Source: a virus | DNA length: 64,000 nucleotides | Direction: 5' to 3' (one strand) | IMG/VR virus record: IMGVR_UViG_3300005466_000026 | Span: 21,775-85,774 of that record | Shown here: positions 37,818-46,353 of the stretch, piece by piece | Position numbering within the stretch: position 1 is the first letter of the stretch | How the letters are laid out: every line of letters begins with the position of its first letter | Notes under the pieces: model-generated | What the model was told of the DNA's origin: nothing | What the model saw: the letters and a program-made list of their open reading frames with translations, nothing else | The model's database searches: none | Program-made: the position numbers and the translations under genes

Positions 37818-37999
37818 CTTGACTTGCCCTCCTTGCGCTTCATTCTTCTTATCATCTTGGACAACTCGTCGACCTCTGTCTCGAGCTGGTCACCCCTCTC
37901 GGTGAGTCTGTCCTTGGCCGCATCCATCTGGACCTTGTCCAGAGGAGTAGGCTCGTCCCTGTGGAGCCCGATGAACTTCAGTATGGCTGTCATATTCAT
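37814..37999 (-). CDS. 61-aa charged helical protein
   Basis: ATG 37999 overlaps the upstream stop. After a short hydrophobic start (MNMTAILKFIGLH) the protein is one charged helix (DRLTERGDQLETEVDELSKM, then a KRKEGKSR tail), likely coiled-coil. Between two membrane proteins of the lysis region; role unknown. Confidence 0.55.
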   Translation of the reverse strand: MNMTAILKFIGLHRDEPTPLDKVQMDAAKDRLTERGDQLETEVDELSKMIRRMKRKEGKSR

Positions 38000-38337
38000 C
38001 TTCGCCTTCTGCTCCCCGTCGTCAGCAGAGAGCTGAGCTGCTTGATGGCCTCCACCATCTTCTCGCGAGCACTCGACTGCTCGTTCATGGCTTCTACGAA
38101 GCTGATCGTCCTGGACATCAGCTCCTGCTGAGCCTTGTTTCTGTCGCGCCTCTCCCACAGCCAAGCGAGAACGGCGAACATCGCTGCGAAGGGCGACGCA
38201 GTCTGCGCCGCCCTCCACAGATCCTTGAAGGTCCCTCCGTCCTGCCCGGTCTCTCCCATGTAGGCGAAGAGACCAAGAGCACCGACGGCGAAGATGCTCT
38301 TCAGAAAGGCGAATAGTCTTTCCCAGTCCATCTTCAT
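37996..38337 (-). CDS. Holin candidate with two membrane helices
   Basis: Helix 1 (LFAFLKSIFAVGALGLFAYM) and helix 2 (SPFAAMFAVLAWLWE) are followed by a charged coiled-coil-like domain and a basic tail (TTGSRRRR). Two membrane helices, small size (113) and the lysis neighbourhood fit a class II holin. No family motif is available, so the call is by topology and position. Confidence 0.55.
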   Translation of the reverse strand: MKMDWERLFAFLKSIFAVGALGLFAYMGETGQDGGTFKDLWRAAQTASPFAAMFAVLAWLWERRDRNKAQQELMSRTISFVEAMNEQSSAREKMVEAIKQLSSLLTTGSRRRR

Positions 38338-38585
38338 CTCTGCGTGTTGTCCGGATAGTTAGAACCCGGATCAGGGCCGTCTGACATCACTGCTTCCAGC
38401 GTGGCGACGGCGTCGTCTAGAAGCCCGTCTCCGTTGACCTCCGGCCAGTGCTTCTTGATCACTGGAGCGTTGGCCTTCACGAAGTCGAGCACGACACTGC
38501 TCTTCCCGGCGCTGCCCTTAGAGAGCAGCGCCTGGATCTGAGCGTGTCGCCGATAGTAGAAGCCTACCAGCGGGAGCCAGTTCAT
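38334..38585 (-). CDS. Hypothetical 83-aa protein
   Basis: A soluble protein with a helix (RRHAQIQALLSKGSAGK) and an acidic, EF-hand-reminiscent stretch (EVNGDGLLDDAVATLE). The Asp spacing D-G-x-L-x-D-D is suggestive but too short to claim calcium binding. It lies between the lipoprotein and holin candidates, coupled by overlaps. Confidence 0.6.
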   Translation of the reverse strand: MNWLPLVGFYYRRHAQIQALLSKGSAGKSSVVLDFVKANAPVIKKHWPEVNGDGLLDDAVATLEAVMSDGPDPGSNYPDNTQR

Positions 38586-38911
38586 CGGACGAAGTATCCC
38601 GTCACGACGAAGCTCTCACCAGCGACAGAGACTTTAGCCGTGACTGGTGCCGCCGACTTGAGCCGAGCCGATCTCTTGCGAGCCGACAGCGGGTTCTGCG
38701 TGACGACAGCCGAGCAGATCGCCTGAGCCACCGTGGCGGCAGGCACCGTGTACGGGTTCGGAAAGAAGTTGGCAACGACGACCGCGGTCGGAATGAATCC
38801 GCAGATCTGCTGCGTGATCCTCTGGATCTCAGAGACGTCCGGAGTACAGGACGTCAAGAACGCCGTCGGCAGCATCGCCGCCGCGACAAGTAAACTTCTA
38901 AGACTCTTCAT
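38582..38911 (-). CDS. Small lipoprotein
   Basis: The signal peptide MKSLRSLLVAAAMLPTAFLT ends in the lipobox LTSC with acylated Cys22, so signal peptidase II should process it. The mature part has two more Cys and a hydrophobic stretch (FIPTAVVVANFFP). As an outer-membrane lipoprotein beside lysis genes it could be a spanin subunit or block superinfection; neither is shown. Confidence 0.7.
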   Translation of the reverse strand: MKSLRSLLVAAAMLPTAFLTSCTPDVSEIQRITQQICGFIPTAVVVANFFPNPYTVPAATVAQAICSAVVTQNPLSARKRSARLKSAAPVTAKVSVAGESFVVTGYFVR

Positions 38912-38927
38912 GGCTTCTCCTCTCGGG

Positions 38928-39680
38928 TTAAGATCTAAGTGACGCTAGGTCTCTCTTCAGCGCATCAAGGTCGTAGCCCCGCGGACTGATCAGACGATTG
39001 TCCAGCCACTCCGCGCTGATGTAGGCTACGGCCTCGTCACAGTAGGTGCTGAAGAACGCTGGCGTCATGGCGTGAGTTCTACCCCAAGTGACGCACAGAA
39101 TATGTCCAGCACTGTTTCTTCCGACGACTGGAACGTAGTGTCCTCCGTCGACCCGTGATCCGGTGACTACGTCCCACGGCTGCTGATCATCGAACTGCTT
39201 CTCAGCAGAGACTGGAAAGCGAATTCCCACGCCAGCGGCGCCGAAGAGATACGTGGCCAGCATCAGCGTGTCCACGTCCCCCGGCTCTATCGCGGCGTAG
39301 GCGTCTATCTTATGACGAACTCCGAGAGCATCCAGAACACCGGTCTTCTGGCGATAGGACGCTGCCTCCTGCATGTCGGTTCCGTTGTCAGACAGCGGAT
39401 CCCGGGGGTCGAAGCCCGTGATGGCGGAGTAGTCGCTGAGAACAACTCTGTCGGTGAACTGAACCGGCCTGCCCCGGTCAGTCGACCACAGCATCGTCTC
39501 GTGCGCCGCACCGGCCAGCACGCAGTCTCCCCAGTCGGCGTTACCCAGAACACCCCAGTCGCCGACCCTTGAGAACCTGCCGAACACCCTGGGAGGCGTG
39601 GGCAGGGCTGCTCTGTCGAAGTACCGCGCGAAGCGGAACTTGATGGAGCCGTCTCTAGCTGGCTTCTTTCCTAGCTTCAT
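38928..39680 (-). CDS. Papain-like cysteine peptidase-like protein
   Basis: The sequence GNADWGDCVLAGAAHETMLW (45-64) resembles the helix start with catalytic Cys53; GGHYVPVVG places a His at 181 on a strand, and LCVTWGRTHAMTPAFFSTYC follows. This Cys-His order and spacing fit papain-like or C39-like folds. No Asn is evident in the usual third position, so activity is uncertain. No signal peptide. It may process virion proteins, or cleave cell-wall peptides. 250 residues. Confidence 0.55.
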   Translation of the reverse strand: MKLGKKPARDGSIKFRFARYFDRAALPTPPRVFGRFSRVGDWGVLGNADWGDCVLAGAAHETMLWSTDRGRPVQFTDRVVLSDYSAITGFDPRDPLSDNGTDMQEAASYRQKTGVLDALGVRHKIDAYAAIEPGDVDTLMLATYLFGAAGVGIRFPVSAEKQFDDQQPWDVVTGSRVDGGHYVPVVGRNSAGHILCVTWGRTHAMTPAFFSTYCDEAVAYISAEWLDNRLISPRGYDLDALKRDLASLRS

Positions 39681-39687
39681 GGCTAAC

Positions 39688-40254
39688 CTACACTATCGGA
39701 GGAGATGCTGAGGTGAGTACGTCCACGCGCTCCTTCGTGAGGAGACCCGCGGACACGAGATAGTCTAGATCTGCCCTAGTGGCCTTTCCGGCCTGCAGAG
39801 CGGCGAAGACCTCCTGCGACTTGGCGTTGCCGCTGTTGGAGCTGCTGCGAATAGCCTCCTTCTCGGCGTCGGTCATGAGACTCCACCACGACACGACGAC
39901 TGTCGGCGCGGCCGGAGCAGGCGGAGCAGGAGGCTGCGGATTGATGAGACGCTCCACGACCTTCTGCTGACCAGCGTCCGCCAGAGTCTTGGACAAGTTA
40001 GATCCGAAGAAGAACCCGAGAGCGATCAGCACCATGTTGACCAGCGCGGCCAGCACGGTCTTCACCACCTCGTTGATGGTCTGAACGTCCGCCGACCACG
40101 TCAGTCGAAGCGTCATGGAGATGACGCCGATAGCAAACGTTCCGATTAGTATGAGTGCGATTGCTCTCTGCACATCTGACATCCACCCTGACGGGTCGGA
40201 CGGAGGGTTCGTGGTTATCTTCGGCGTGGTGCCGTTCGTGTCTGTGTTAGTCAT
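39688..40254 (-). CDS. 188-aa membrane protein with proline-rich linker
   Basis: Two membrane helices (AIALILIGTFAIGVISMTL; TVLAALVNMVLIALGFFFGS) are followed by a Pro/Ala linker (NPQPPAPPAPAAPTVVV) and a soluble helical C-terminus (ATRADLDYLVSAGLLTKERV). The topology would put the C-terminus in the cytoplasm. Next to the GH19 enzyme it could be a holin-like or tail-associated membrane protein; unassigned. Confidence 0.6.
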   Translation of the reverse strand: MTNTDTNGTTPKITTNPPSDPSGWMSDVQRAIALILIGTFAIGVISMTLRLTWSADVQTINEVVKTVLAALVNMVLIALGFFFGSNLSKTLADAGQQKVVERLINPQPPAPPAPAAPTVVVSWWSLMTDAEKEAIRSSSNSGNAKSQEVFAALQAGKATRADLDYLVSAGLLTKERVDVLTSASPPIV

Positions 40255-40261
40255 CGTGGCT

Positions 40262-41155
40262 TCATCCCTTCTTGGCTAGTGCCGCTACGAGTGCGGCCTC
40301 CGTCTTCGGTCCAGGTATTCCGTCGATGGCGTCCAGACCTGCCGCCCTCTGAAACTCCTTGATGGCTTCCCGAGTCATGCTCCCGATCCTGCCGTCCTCG
40401 TCCAGTGGTCCATATCCCAGCTTATTGAGAGACTTCTGCAGCCAGAACGCGTCGTGCACGTCCACCGGATCTGACGTCCCGCCGAGCTCTATCGACGACA
40501 CGTTGTTCTTGAGAACGCGGAGCCAGGACATCTGATCCTGATATCCGTTCGGAGTGCGCGTGGACCGGGGGTTGCCGAGGTTGATGCCGCGACCGACAGC
40601 GAGAGCGTCGTCGGCGTCTGCGTACTTGTTGAGGCCTAGATCCGTCCACTCCTGCAGCGCGGGCTTGAGAGCGTGCTCTGCCGAGATCACCAGATCCGGA
40701 TGGTTGTACAGATCCACGCCGATCTTCTTGCCGATCTCTCTGTAGTTGTATCCGCCGGTGGTCTGCAGTATTCCGCCGCCTCGGAACAGCCAGCCGTCGC
40801 CAGGACGCGTGTTGCCGAGCTCCTTGGCCTTCGCGGGGTTTCCCAGACCGTACACGCGCTCGAACAGCGCGGGACCGTTGCCCACGAGCTTCCTAGCCTC
40901 GGCCATAGTCACGTTAGCCGAGTGGTGGCCCACGCCGAATATCTCGAAGATGCGCTCGGCCGACCTGTAGTTGCCGCTCTCCCACTCGATGGTGAGATCT
41001 CCCGTCTCCTGAAACGCGCGAGCTGCGAAGTGACAGAAGCGCAGCTTCGTGGTGATGCCCGCCTTCTGAAACAGCGCGTCGCCTCTCTCGAAGGCGGCGA
41101 CGTAGTTGGGCTTCGCGTGCGGACAGAGCTTTCGTACGACGTCTACTGGTCTCAT
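40262..41155 (-). CDS. GH19 lysozyme/chitinase-like endolysin with peptidoglycan-binding domain
   Basis: Residues 1-215 follow the GH19 muramidase layout of phage endolysins: FCHFAARAFQETGDLTIEWE with a catalytic Glu, RIFEIFG, YGLGNPAKAKELGN and WLFRGGGILQTTGGYNY. Residues about 230-297 (WLQKSLNKLGYGPLDEDGRI then EFQRAAGLDAIDGIPGPKTE) are a PG_binding_1 domain. It cuts the glycan backbone. No signal peptide is present, so it would need a holin. 297 residues, ATG 41155. Confidence 0.85.
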   Translation of the reverse strand: MRPVDVVRKLCPHAKPNYVAAFERGDALFQKAGITTKLRFCHFAARAFQETGDLTIEWESGNYRSAERIFEIFGVGHHSANVTMAEARKLVGNGPALFERVYGLGNPAKAKELGNTRPGDGWLFRGGGILQTTGGYNYREIGKKIGVDLYNHPDLVISAEHALKPALQEWTDLGLNKYADADDALAVGRGINLGNPRSTRTPNGYQDQMSWLRVLKNNVSSIELGGTSDPVDVHDAFWLQKSLNKLGYGPLDEDGRIGSMTREAIKEFQRAAGLDAIDGIPGPKTEAALVAALAKKG

Positions 41156-41160
41156 GAGTC

Positions 41161-41325
41161 CTACTCCTTGTCGCCCGACGCCAGCTTCTCGGCCAGCGCC
41201 TGGAGAGCCCACTCGATCTCGTCTGTCTTTCTTCGGAGATCGATCTTCAGTGTGTCGAAGTCGCCCGCGTCGACGGGCATACCGCGATGCCGAGTGATGC
41301 CTTCTAAGATCTCTTGATACGTCAT
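41161..41325 (-). CDS. 54-aa helical protein
   Basis: ATG 41325 overlaps the preceding stop. The sequence (MTYQEILEGITRHRGMPVDA; KTDEIEWALQALAEKLASG) is a helical hairpin without Cys. It may be a small chaperone or tail-fibre accessory; unassigned. Confidence 0.55.
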   Translation of the reverse strand: MTYQEILEGITRHRGMPVDAGDFDTLKIDLRRKTDEIEWALQALAEKLASGDKE

Positions 41326-42299
41326 GACTTCGTCTTTCCGTAGAGGCAGGCTACCCCGCCAGTGTTGATGTTGCCGCTCTCGAACTGAAAGCGGATCGCC
41401 GTAATGGCGACAGCCGTGTTGTATCCTCCTGAGAAGAGCGTCGACGCGAACATGCTAGCTCCGCCGACTGCCGCACCGTAGACACACTGACCGTACATGC
41501 GAAAGAAGTTGGTAGCGCCGCTAGGATCAGCGAACTTGATTGTCGCGTCGAAGTCCTCGCCGCTGGCGTTACCGACGTCGAGTGTTCCAGACGAGCGCGT
41601 CATGTTCATCTGGCCGAGGTTCGTGTTGATGGCGGTCGCCTCTGTCGCGCTGGCCTGTGCGCGAACATAGGAACTGTAGCCCGCAGTCTGGTAGGTCGGA
41701 CCGCCACCCGTGCCGATGCGCAGCCAAGCCTCGACGTCGTCGGTGGCAGGCTGACATCCGGAGATTACTAGCTCGTAGGTGTCGTAGGTGCTGTCGAGAA
41801 CGACTTGTCCCACGCCGTCGGTCGGAGTCGCGCCGTGGACGAAGTCGATAGATCCCCGAGCCGCCGTGAGCTGCACTCGGCTGATGAGCTTGGATCCCAC
41901 GGCCACGACCGCCGCAGGAGTGTATCCGACTACGACGTACTTCGCTATCCCGCTGTCGTAGTGCAGCAGATAGTTCGCGTTGATGCGGAGAGCGCCAGCG
42001 GTGAGCGCGGTGCCCTCGGCGTCCACCACAGCCACCGCGCCGGACGCGTTGATGTTCAGAGTGACGGCTCCGGAGTTGGTGGCGGCTGGCTTCAGTATGA
42101 AGTTCATGTTGCCGTCCAGAGCGCCCGTCAGCGCCGGAGCAGCAGTCGCCGTGACAGTGTTCGTGCCAGAGACAGCCGTGAGAGTTATGGTCGCCCGATT
42201 CCAGAGACCAGTGATCTCCTCCAGAACCTGATCCATGTAGTCGTCGCCGTCGACGGCCCCGGGAGTCGTGCTGGACGGTGTGAGGCGATCAAGCGCCAT
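41322..42299 (-). CDS. Tail-fibre-like structural protein
   Basis: A Thr/Ala/Gly/Asn-rich beta protein of 325 residues (RATITLTAVSGTNTVTATAA; NINASGAVAVVDAEGT) with the composition of phage fibres or baseplate decorations. The C-terminal half is a globular beta domain (TYDTYELVISGCQPATDDVE). It lies directly downstream of the J-like gene as in many siphophages. Confidence 0.7.
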   Translation of the reverse strand: MALDRLTPSSTTPGAVDGDDYMDQVLEEITGLWNRATITLTAVSGTNTVTATAAPALTGALDGNMNFILKPAATNSGAVTLNINASGAVAVVDAEGTALTAGALRINANYLLHYDSGIAKYVVVGYTPAAVVAVGSKLISRVQLTAARGSIDFVHGATPTDGVGQVVLDSTYDTYELVISGCQPATDDVEAWLRIGTGGGPTYQTAGYSSYVRAQASATEATAINTNLGQMNMTRSSGTLDVGNASGEDFDATIKFADPSGATNFFRMYGQCVYGAAVGGASMFASTLFSGGYNTAVAITAIRFQFESGNINTGGVACLYGKTKS

Positions 42300-42447
42300 C
42301 TGTGTTCCCCTTCTCGAATTTCGCAGCTAGCTGAACGGTGAGTTCTTCTATCTTCGTCGCGGCGATCTCGAGCTGCGACTGCAGCTCGCAGATCTGGATG
42401 GCCTGAGCTCCGATCAGTAGCTGTACGCGCTGCTCAGTGCTGGTCAT
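42289..42447 (-). CDS. 52-aa coiled-coil protein
   Basis: ATG 42447 overlaps the upstream stop. The product is one amphipathic helix (AIQICELQSQLEIAATKIEE; LTVQLAAKFEKG). It may be a trimeric or dimeric accessory of the neighbouring fibre proteins. Confidence 0.55.
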   Translation of the reverse strand: MTSTEQRVQLLIGAQAIQICELQSQLEIAATKIEELTVQLAAKFEKGNTDGA

Positions 42448-43118
42448 GAGTTGACGGCCTTGATGACCGCGAACTGAATGACGGGAGCCTCGGTCAAGTT
42501 GCCTCCAGTCATGTTTCTGATGTTGACGGTCGCCGAGCCTGCAGCCGCCTGAGCATTCATGAAGTACGCTCCGATCGTTCCGCCGGAGATGTGATTGAAT
42601 ATCAGCACGTCGGTGGCAGCTATCGACGTGTTCGTGAAGGTGAACGAGACGACTGTCTGAGCGTTGAGCGTCGCGCCGTTCAGCGTGATCGCGCCGCACA
42701 GCGCGTTGAAGGCGACCGTCGTAGACTTGCTCGACAGCTGCGTCACCGTGTTTCCTGCTCCCGTCGAGTAGCCGACGCCACCCGACGGACTCGCCGCCTT
42801 GAACGAGCCCCCGGTCACGGCGCACGCTGCTCCTAGAGTCAGCGTCGTCAGTCCGGTGAACGTGAGAGTGGCAGCAGAGTGCGTCGCTACGACGTTCCCG
42901 CTATTCCAGTCGATGACTGCACCGGAGGCCAGATAGAGATCCGACCACCTGAGAGGACCAGTAAGAGAGCCGAGCGCCATGCCGTCGTCCGTCGGTGGAT
43001 TGGCGAAGCTCGCTCTGGTGTACTTTCTGTCTGATCCAGCTCCGCCCGCTGCCAAGTGACCCGCGATGTAGTCACCAGCAGCCGGAGTAACGATAGCGAA
43101 GTCTGCGAACGTAGTCAT
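42444..43118 (-). CDS. Tail-fibre-like beta-rich protein
   Basis: 224 residues rich in Thr, Ala, Ser and Gly with repeating strands (TLTFTGLTTLTLGAACAVTG; VSFTFTNTSIAATDVLIF). The opening SDRKYTRASFANPPTDDGMA and SLTGPLRWSDLYLASG resemble the start of phage proteins that carry short beta-helical or knitted-fibre domains. It follows the J-like gene with three bases between. Confidence 0.65.
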   Translation of the reverse strand: MTTFADFAIVTPAAGDYIAGHLAAGGAGSDRKYTRASFANPPTDDGMALGSLTGPLRWSDLYLASGAVIDWNSGNVVATHSAATLTFTGLTTLTLGAACAVTGGSFKAASPSGGVGYSTGAGNTVTQLSSKSTTVAFNALCGAITLNGATLNAQTVVSFTFTNTSIAATDVLIFNHISGGTIGAYFMNAQAAAGSATVNIRNMTGGNLTEAPVIQFAVIKAVNS

Positions 43119-43121
43119 CTA

Positions 43122-45953
43122 CTACCCCATAGTTGAGAGTCGACTTGTTCCGTCCATCGCGTATAGAGCACTGAGTTCTCCCATCGTGAACAGAGGATTG
43201 CTGCCGTATCGCAGCAGAGACGGAGCCTCGTCCACGAGAGTCACGGAGGCCTTCAAGTCGGCCTGAGGCGTCACGGAGAACACCAGCATCCGACGATACT
43301 CGCTGTGCAGATCCCCGGCCGTGACCATGCAGCCGTACTCGTAGTTCGTGTCCGAGAAGCCCACGATCGTGCCGGGATCAGAGAACGGCACGGCCAGAGT
43401 AACCGTGTTGGTCTCCCCGGTGGAGTTGCTGAGAAGATGCGTCGAGAGAGTTCCGTCGTTTCTTCGAATGGCTATGCCGGTGGTCACGCCTACCAAGTGC
43501 ATGTCCGTCACGGAGTGCATGTCCGTCACGGAGTGCATGTCCGGCTCGTTCGTCACCGGTATCGTGGAGTCCAGTATCAGTCCGGTTATCTGCAGAGGAC
43601 TGTTACCCTTCGTCACAGTCTTGATGCGAGCGTCGCCCGACCGGGAGGTCAGGATGTCGTGCTGCAGCCCGACTAGGGAGCCGCGTCTGCAGACTATTGA
43701 CTCTATGTCCGTGTCGAACGTGTAGAACGTAGATCTGAGATTAGCCTGATCGAGATCGAACTGAGCGCGAGCCCGAACCTTCGCCAAGTCCACCAGTCCC
43801 TCGTACGCGATGGACTCCAGAAGACCTGTGGTGGCTATGGACGGATCTCGCTGATAGACGAAGGTCTGTGCTCTGTCGTCGTCAGAGAGATTGTCCCGAT
43901 AGGTGACGACGAAGCCCTCCGGAGGCCTGACGAACGCGCGGTCGAAGTGCATGTTGCTAGTGTTGATGCGAGAGAACACCTGAACAGGCACGTCCTCGCT
44001 GCGATCGTTGTCGACCGTCACCCCGTACTGATCCGACTGATACGGCTTGGCATACGCGCAGGCCGCCAGCGTGGCGAGAACGTCCTGCGTTCTCATGTCG
44101 TCTACTATGGTATCGCACGTCCACTCGTTGTCTGTGCAGAGCGTGCGCCAAGCCAGTATTCCCGTGTCGTCGCGAAGATCCGAAGGAAGAGGATCCAGGT
44201 TCTGCGCGCCCGACAAGACGTCGACGTAGTGCGGCGCAGGATTAGAGGTCGTGGTCCACGTGTTCCACCCCGAGCCGTCCCAGTCCTTGACGTAGCCAGA
44301 CGCCTCAGTCGAGATCCTCTGAATGTTTCTGTTGACAGCCCTCAGCGCCACCAGTGCGAAGCCGGACTTCTTGACTGGATAGTCGTTCCAGACCGATATG
44401 ACTCTGATGAACGACAGTCGATCCGACACGTTGGTCTGATTGGTGACCTGCGGAGACGACACGTTCTGATACCAGAAGAAGTCCACCTGCTGCGCAGCGT
44501 AGGTATAGTTGGTCTCGTTGAACGCGCTGTCCTGAAAGGACACTCCGCGCTTGACCTCGAACTCGTATATCCCCTTCGGGAAGGAGGCCTCGCTGAGATA
44601 GATCTCGGCTCGATTGTCGAACAGGTTTATGTTCTGTATTCGAGAGGCGTCCTCGTTGCCGTTGTTGTAGTAGTGGAGGCCTCCTCCCTTGTTGAAGTAA
44701 GAGTCTGCCGTCCAGCTGCGATCGGCAGGAGTCGGCGGTGCCACTGTCTGATCTATCGGATCGAAGAACGCGTAGACGAAGCCGTTGTTCGCTGGCACCG
44801 TCTCGACAGGATCAGCTACGTCCTGCCACTTGAACAGGACTGCGAAGCGGAGCTGCCTGATGGTGTCGTTCGCGTAGTGCAGCTCCGGCAGATTTATCCA
44901 GGTGCTGGAGCCCCGCAGACGCATTCGTATTCTCAGAGGAATACGCCATCTGGAGTTGCCTGCGATGGCCAGACCACCGGGAAGCAAGAAGTGAAACCAG
45001 ATCTCGTCGGGAGAGTTTCTCGCCGCGACTCCGTGCCACACGGACAGATCCGTCTCTGGCAAACTCTGGTGCACCAAGCTGATGTTGTCCGACTTCAGGG
45101 TCGGCTGCGACATGGTGATCTGAGGAGCAGAGGTCTTTCCCTGCCTCGTCGCCAAGGTTACAGGTGTGTCGCTCTCCCATCCCTCGCGAGTCTCGAACTC
45201 TACGTCCTCGGCATCCGTTATGGACACACCGTCGACCCGAAGATCCTCCAGCAGATGAGGACCATTCAGAGCCATCAAGGCCTCTACGTACTCGTCGTCG
45301 TCTACGAGCTCCACCAGAGGCTCAGTGACGAAGGGAGGATACACCTTTCTGGTCCCTATGACGCGAGGTATCGCGCCTCCCGGATTGATCAGGTTGGCCT
45401 GCGCCGACGCAGACTCTCTGTTGTCAGCGGAACTCTCTCCCGCGCCGGATGCGATGTCCTGCGTCGGTGGCGCGGTGAGAGCCGAGATCGCCAGAGCACC
45501 AGCGACGCTGACAGCACTGGCCAGCAGGGTCGCACTCGTGGAGCCAGCCGCGAACAGACCAGCCTCTCCGAACCCTGTGAAGACGGCAGCGGCACCGCCA
45601 GTGATAGCGGTCGCGACGGCTATCAGCGCTATCGCGGCGACGAGCGCTATGATGGACTTGCCTGAGTTGCTGCCTCCGAGATTTCCCAGAGGCCAGTGCA
45701 GCGTCACCGCTATCGGCAGCTCGCCCGTGGACACCTTCGGCCGAACGCGACCCCACATCTCGCGCGGGACCTCCTGATTGTTGACGCAGACGACGCCTCG
45801 AGACTCGAACATGTCCGGAAGCCGAGGAACACTGCGCACGATCTCCGCTATCGTCTCGCCGCCGACTCGCAGATCGCGATACGGCGTGCTCCCGAACGCG
45901 AACGGCTCGCGATAGGCGACCGCCACCTTGTTCTTATCGAGCCGATTCGACAC
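43122..45953 (-). CDS. Host-specificity protein J / tip attachment protein
   Basis: 943 residues. The N-terminal part has the hydrophobic Ala/Gly segment (IIALVAAIALIAVATAITGG) typical of lambda J and GTA homologues. The middle holds SVWHGVAARNSPDEIWFHFL and DTPVTLATRQG-like beta domains, and the C-terminus has fibronectin-like strands. It forms the tail tip hub that contacts the host receptor. A short tandem repeat (MHSVTD) lies near residue 807. The position after NlpC/P60 and before the fibres is the lambda order. Confidence 0.85.
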   Translation of the reverse strand: MSNRLDKNKVAVAYREPFAFGSTPYRDLRVGGETIAEIVRSVPRLPDMFESRGVVCVNNQEVPREMWGRVRPKVSTGELPIAVTLHWPLGNLGGSNSGKSIIALVAAIALIAVATAITGGAAAVFTGFGEAGLFAAGSTSATLLASAVSVAGALAISALTAPPTQDIASGAGESSADNRESASAQANLINPGGAIPRVIGTRKVYPPFVTEPLVELVDDDEYVEALMALNGPHLLEDLRVDGVSITDAEDVEFETREGWESDTPVTLATRQGKTSAPQITMSQPTLKSDNISLVHQSLPETDLSVWHGVAARNSPDEIWFHFLLPGGLAIAGNSRWRIPLRIRMRLRGSSTWINLPELHYANDTIRQLRFAVLFKWQDVADPVETVPANNGFVYAFFDPIDQTVAPPTPADRSWTADSYFNKGGGLHYYNNGNEDASRIQNINLFDNRAEIYLSEASFPKGIYEFEVKRGVSFQDSAFNETNYTYAAQQVDFFWYQNVSSPQVTNQTNVSDRLSFIRVISVWNDYPVKKSGFALVALRAVNRNIQRISTEASGYVKDWDGSGWNTWTTTSNPAPHYVDVLSGAQNLDPLPSDLRDDTGILAWRTLCTDNEWTCDTIVDDMRTQDVLATLAACAYAKPYQSDQYGVTVDNDRSEDVPVQVFSRINTSNMHFDRAFVRPPEGFVVTYRDNLSDDDRAQTFVYQRDPSIATTGLLESIAYEGLVDLAKVRARAQFDLDQANLRSTFYTFDTDIESIVCRRGSLVGLQHDILTSRSGDARIKTVTKGNSPLQITGLILDSTIPVTNEPDMHSVTDMHSVTDMHLVGVTTGIAIRRNDGTLSTHLLSNSTGETNTVTLAVPFSDPGTIVGFSDTNYEYGCMVTAGDLHSEYRRMLVFSVTPQADLKASVTLVDEAPSLLRYGSNPLFTMGELSALYAMDGTSRLSTMG
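43498..43545 (-). repeat. 18-base tandem repeat inside the J-like gene
   Basis: TGCATGTCCGTCACGGAG occurs twice in tandem (43498-43515, 43516-43533) and a third, diverging copy follows. On the coding strand it gives MHSVTD repeated, in frame. Slippage here would change the protein by six residues at a time. Confidence 0.85.
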
Positions 45954-46353
45954 TCATCATCTCCGTGTGACGAAAGAACTTCAAGTTGCGAAACAGAACA
46001 GTCTGATGACTCATGGGCACCAGAACAGCAGAGGTCGCCCGCTCGATGTGCAGAACTCTGTGATCCACCATGAGACCAACGTGAATGGGAGCATGCTTTC
46101 GATACATGACAGCCATGTCGAACATCTGCGGCTTGTCCACAGGGTGCCACGGCTCCTTCGCAGTCTCCTCCGCGACCTTGTAGGCTATGCGTATCAGCTC
46201 AGACGCAGGAATATCTCCGTACGTCGGAAGCTCTATCTTGTGCTCGGTCTTGAACGCGAGTCGCACGAGACCCCAGCAGTCCACCCCCGGCCAGTCGCGT
46301 CCTCCGTCCACGAACGGAAGACCGACGTACTTCTCGAACCACGGTCTACTCAT
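45934..46353 (-). CDS. NlpC/P60-type tail peptidase
   Basis: VDCWGLVRLAF contains the catalytic Cys24 and HVGLMVDHRVLHIE the catalytic His, the hallmark of NlpC/P60 cell-wall peptidases in phage tails (lambda gpK-like). It cuts peptidoglycan stem peptides during DNA entry. I choose ATG 46353, coupled to the upstream stop, over the ATG at 46401. 139 residues. Confidence 0.85.
   Translation of the reverse strand: MSRPWFEKYVGLPFVDGGRDWPGVDCWGLVRLAFKTEHKIELPTYGDIPASELIRIAYKVAEETAKEPWHPVDKPQMFDMAVMYRKHAPIHVGLMVDHRVLHIERATSAVLVPMSHQTVLFRNLKFFRHTEMMSVESAR

Noticed and set aside
43498-43545. CRISPR-like array
   Set aside because: The repeat is an in-frame 18-base tandem without spacers inside a coding gene. 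No CRISPR repeat-spacer pattern was seen anywhere.
43947-45665. 572-codon plus-strand frame over the J-like gene
   Set aside because: The minus strand holds a well-supported tail tip gene in a continuous tail operon; the plus frame shows only Arg/Val-rich shadow sequence.
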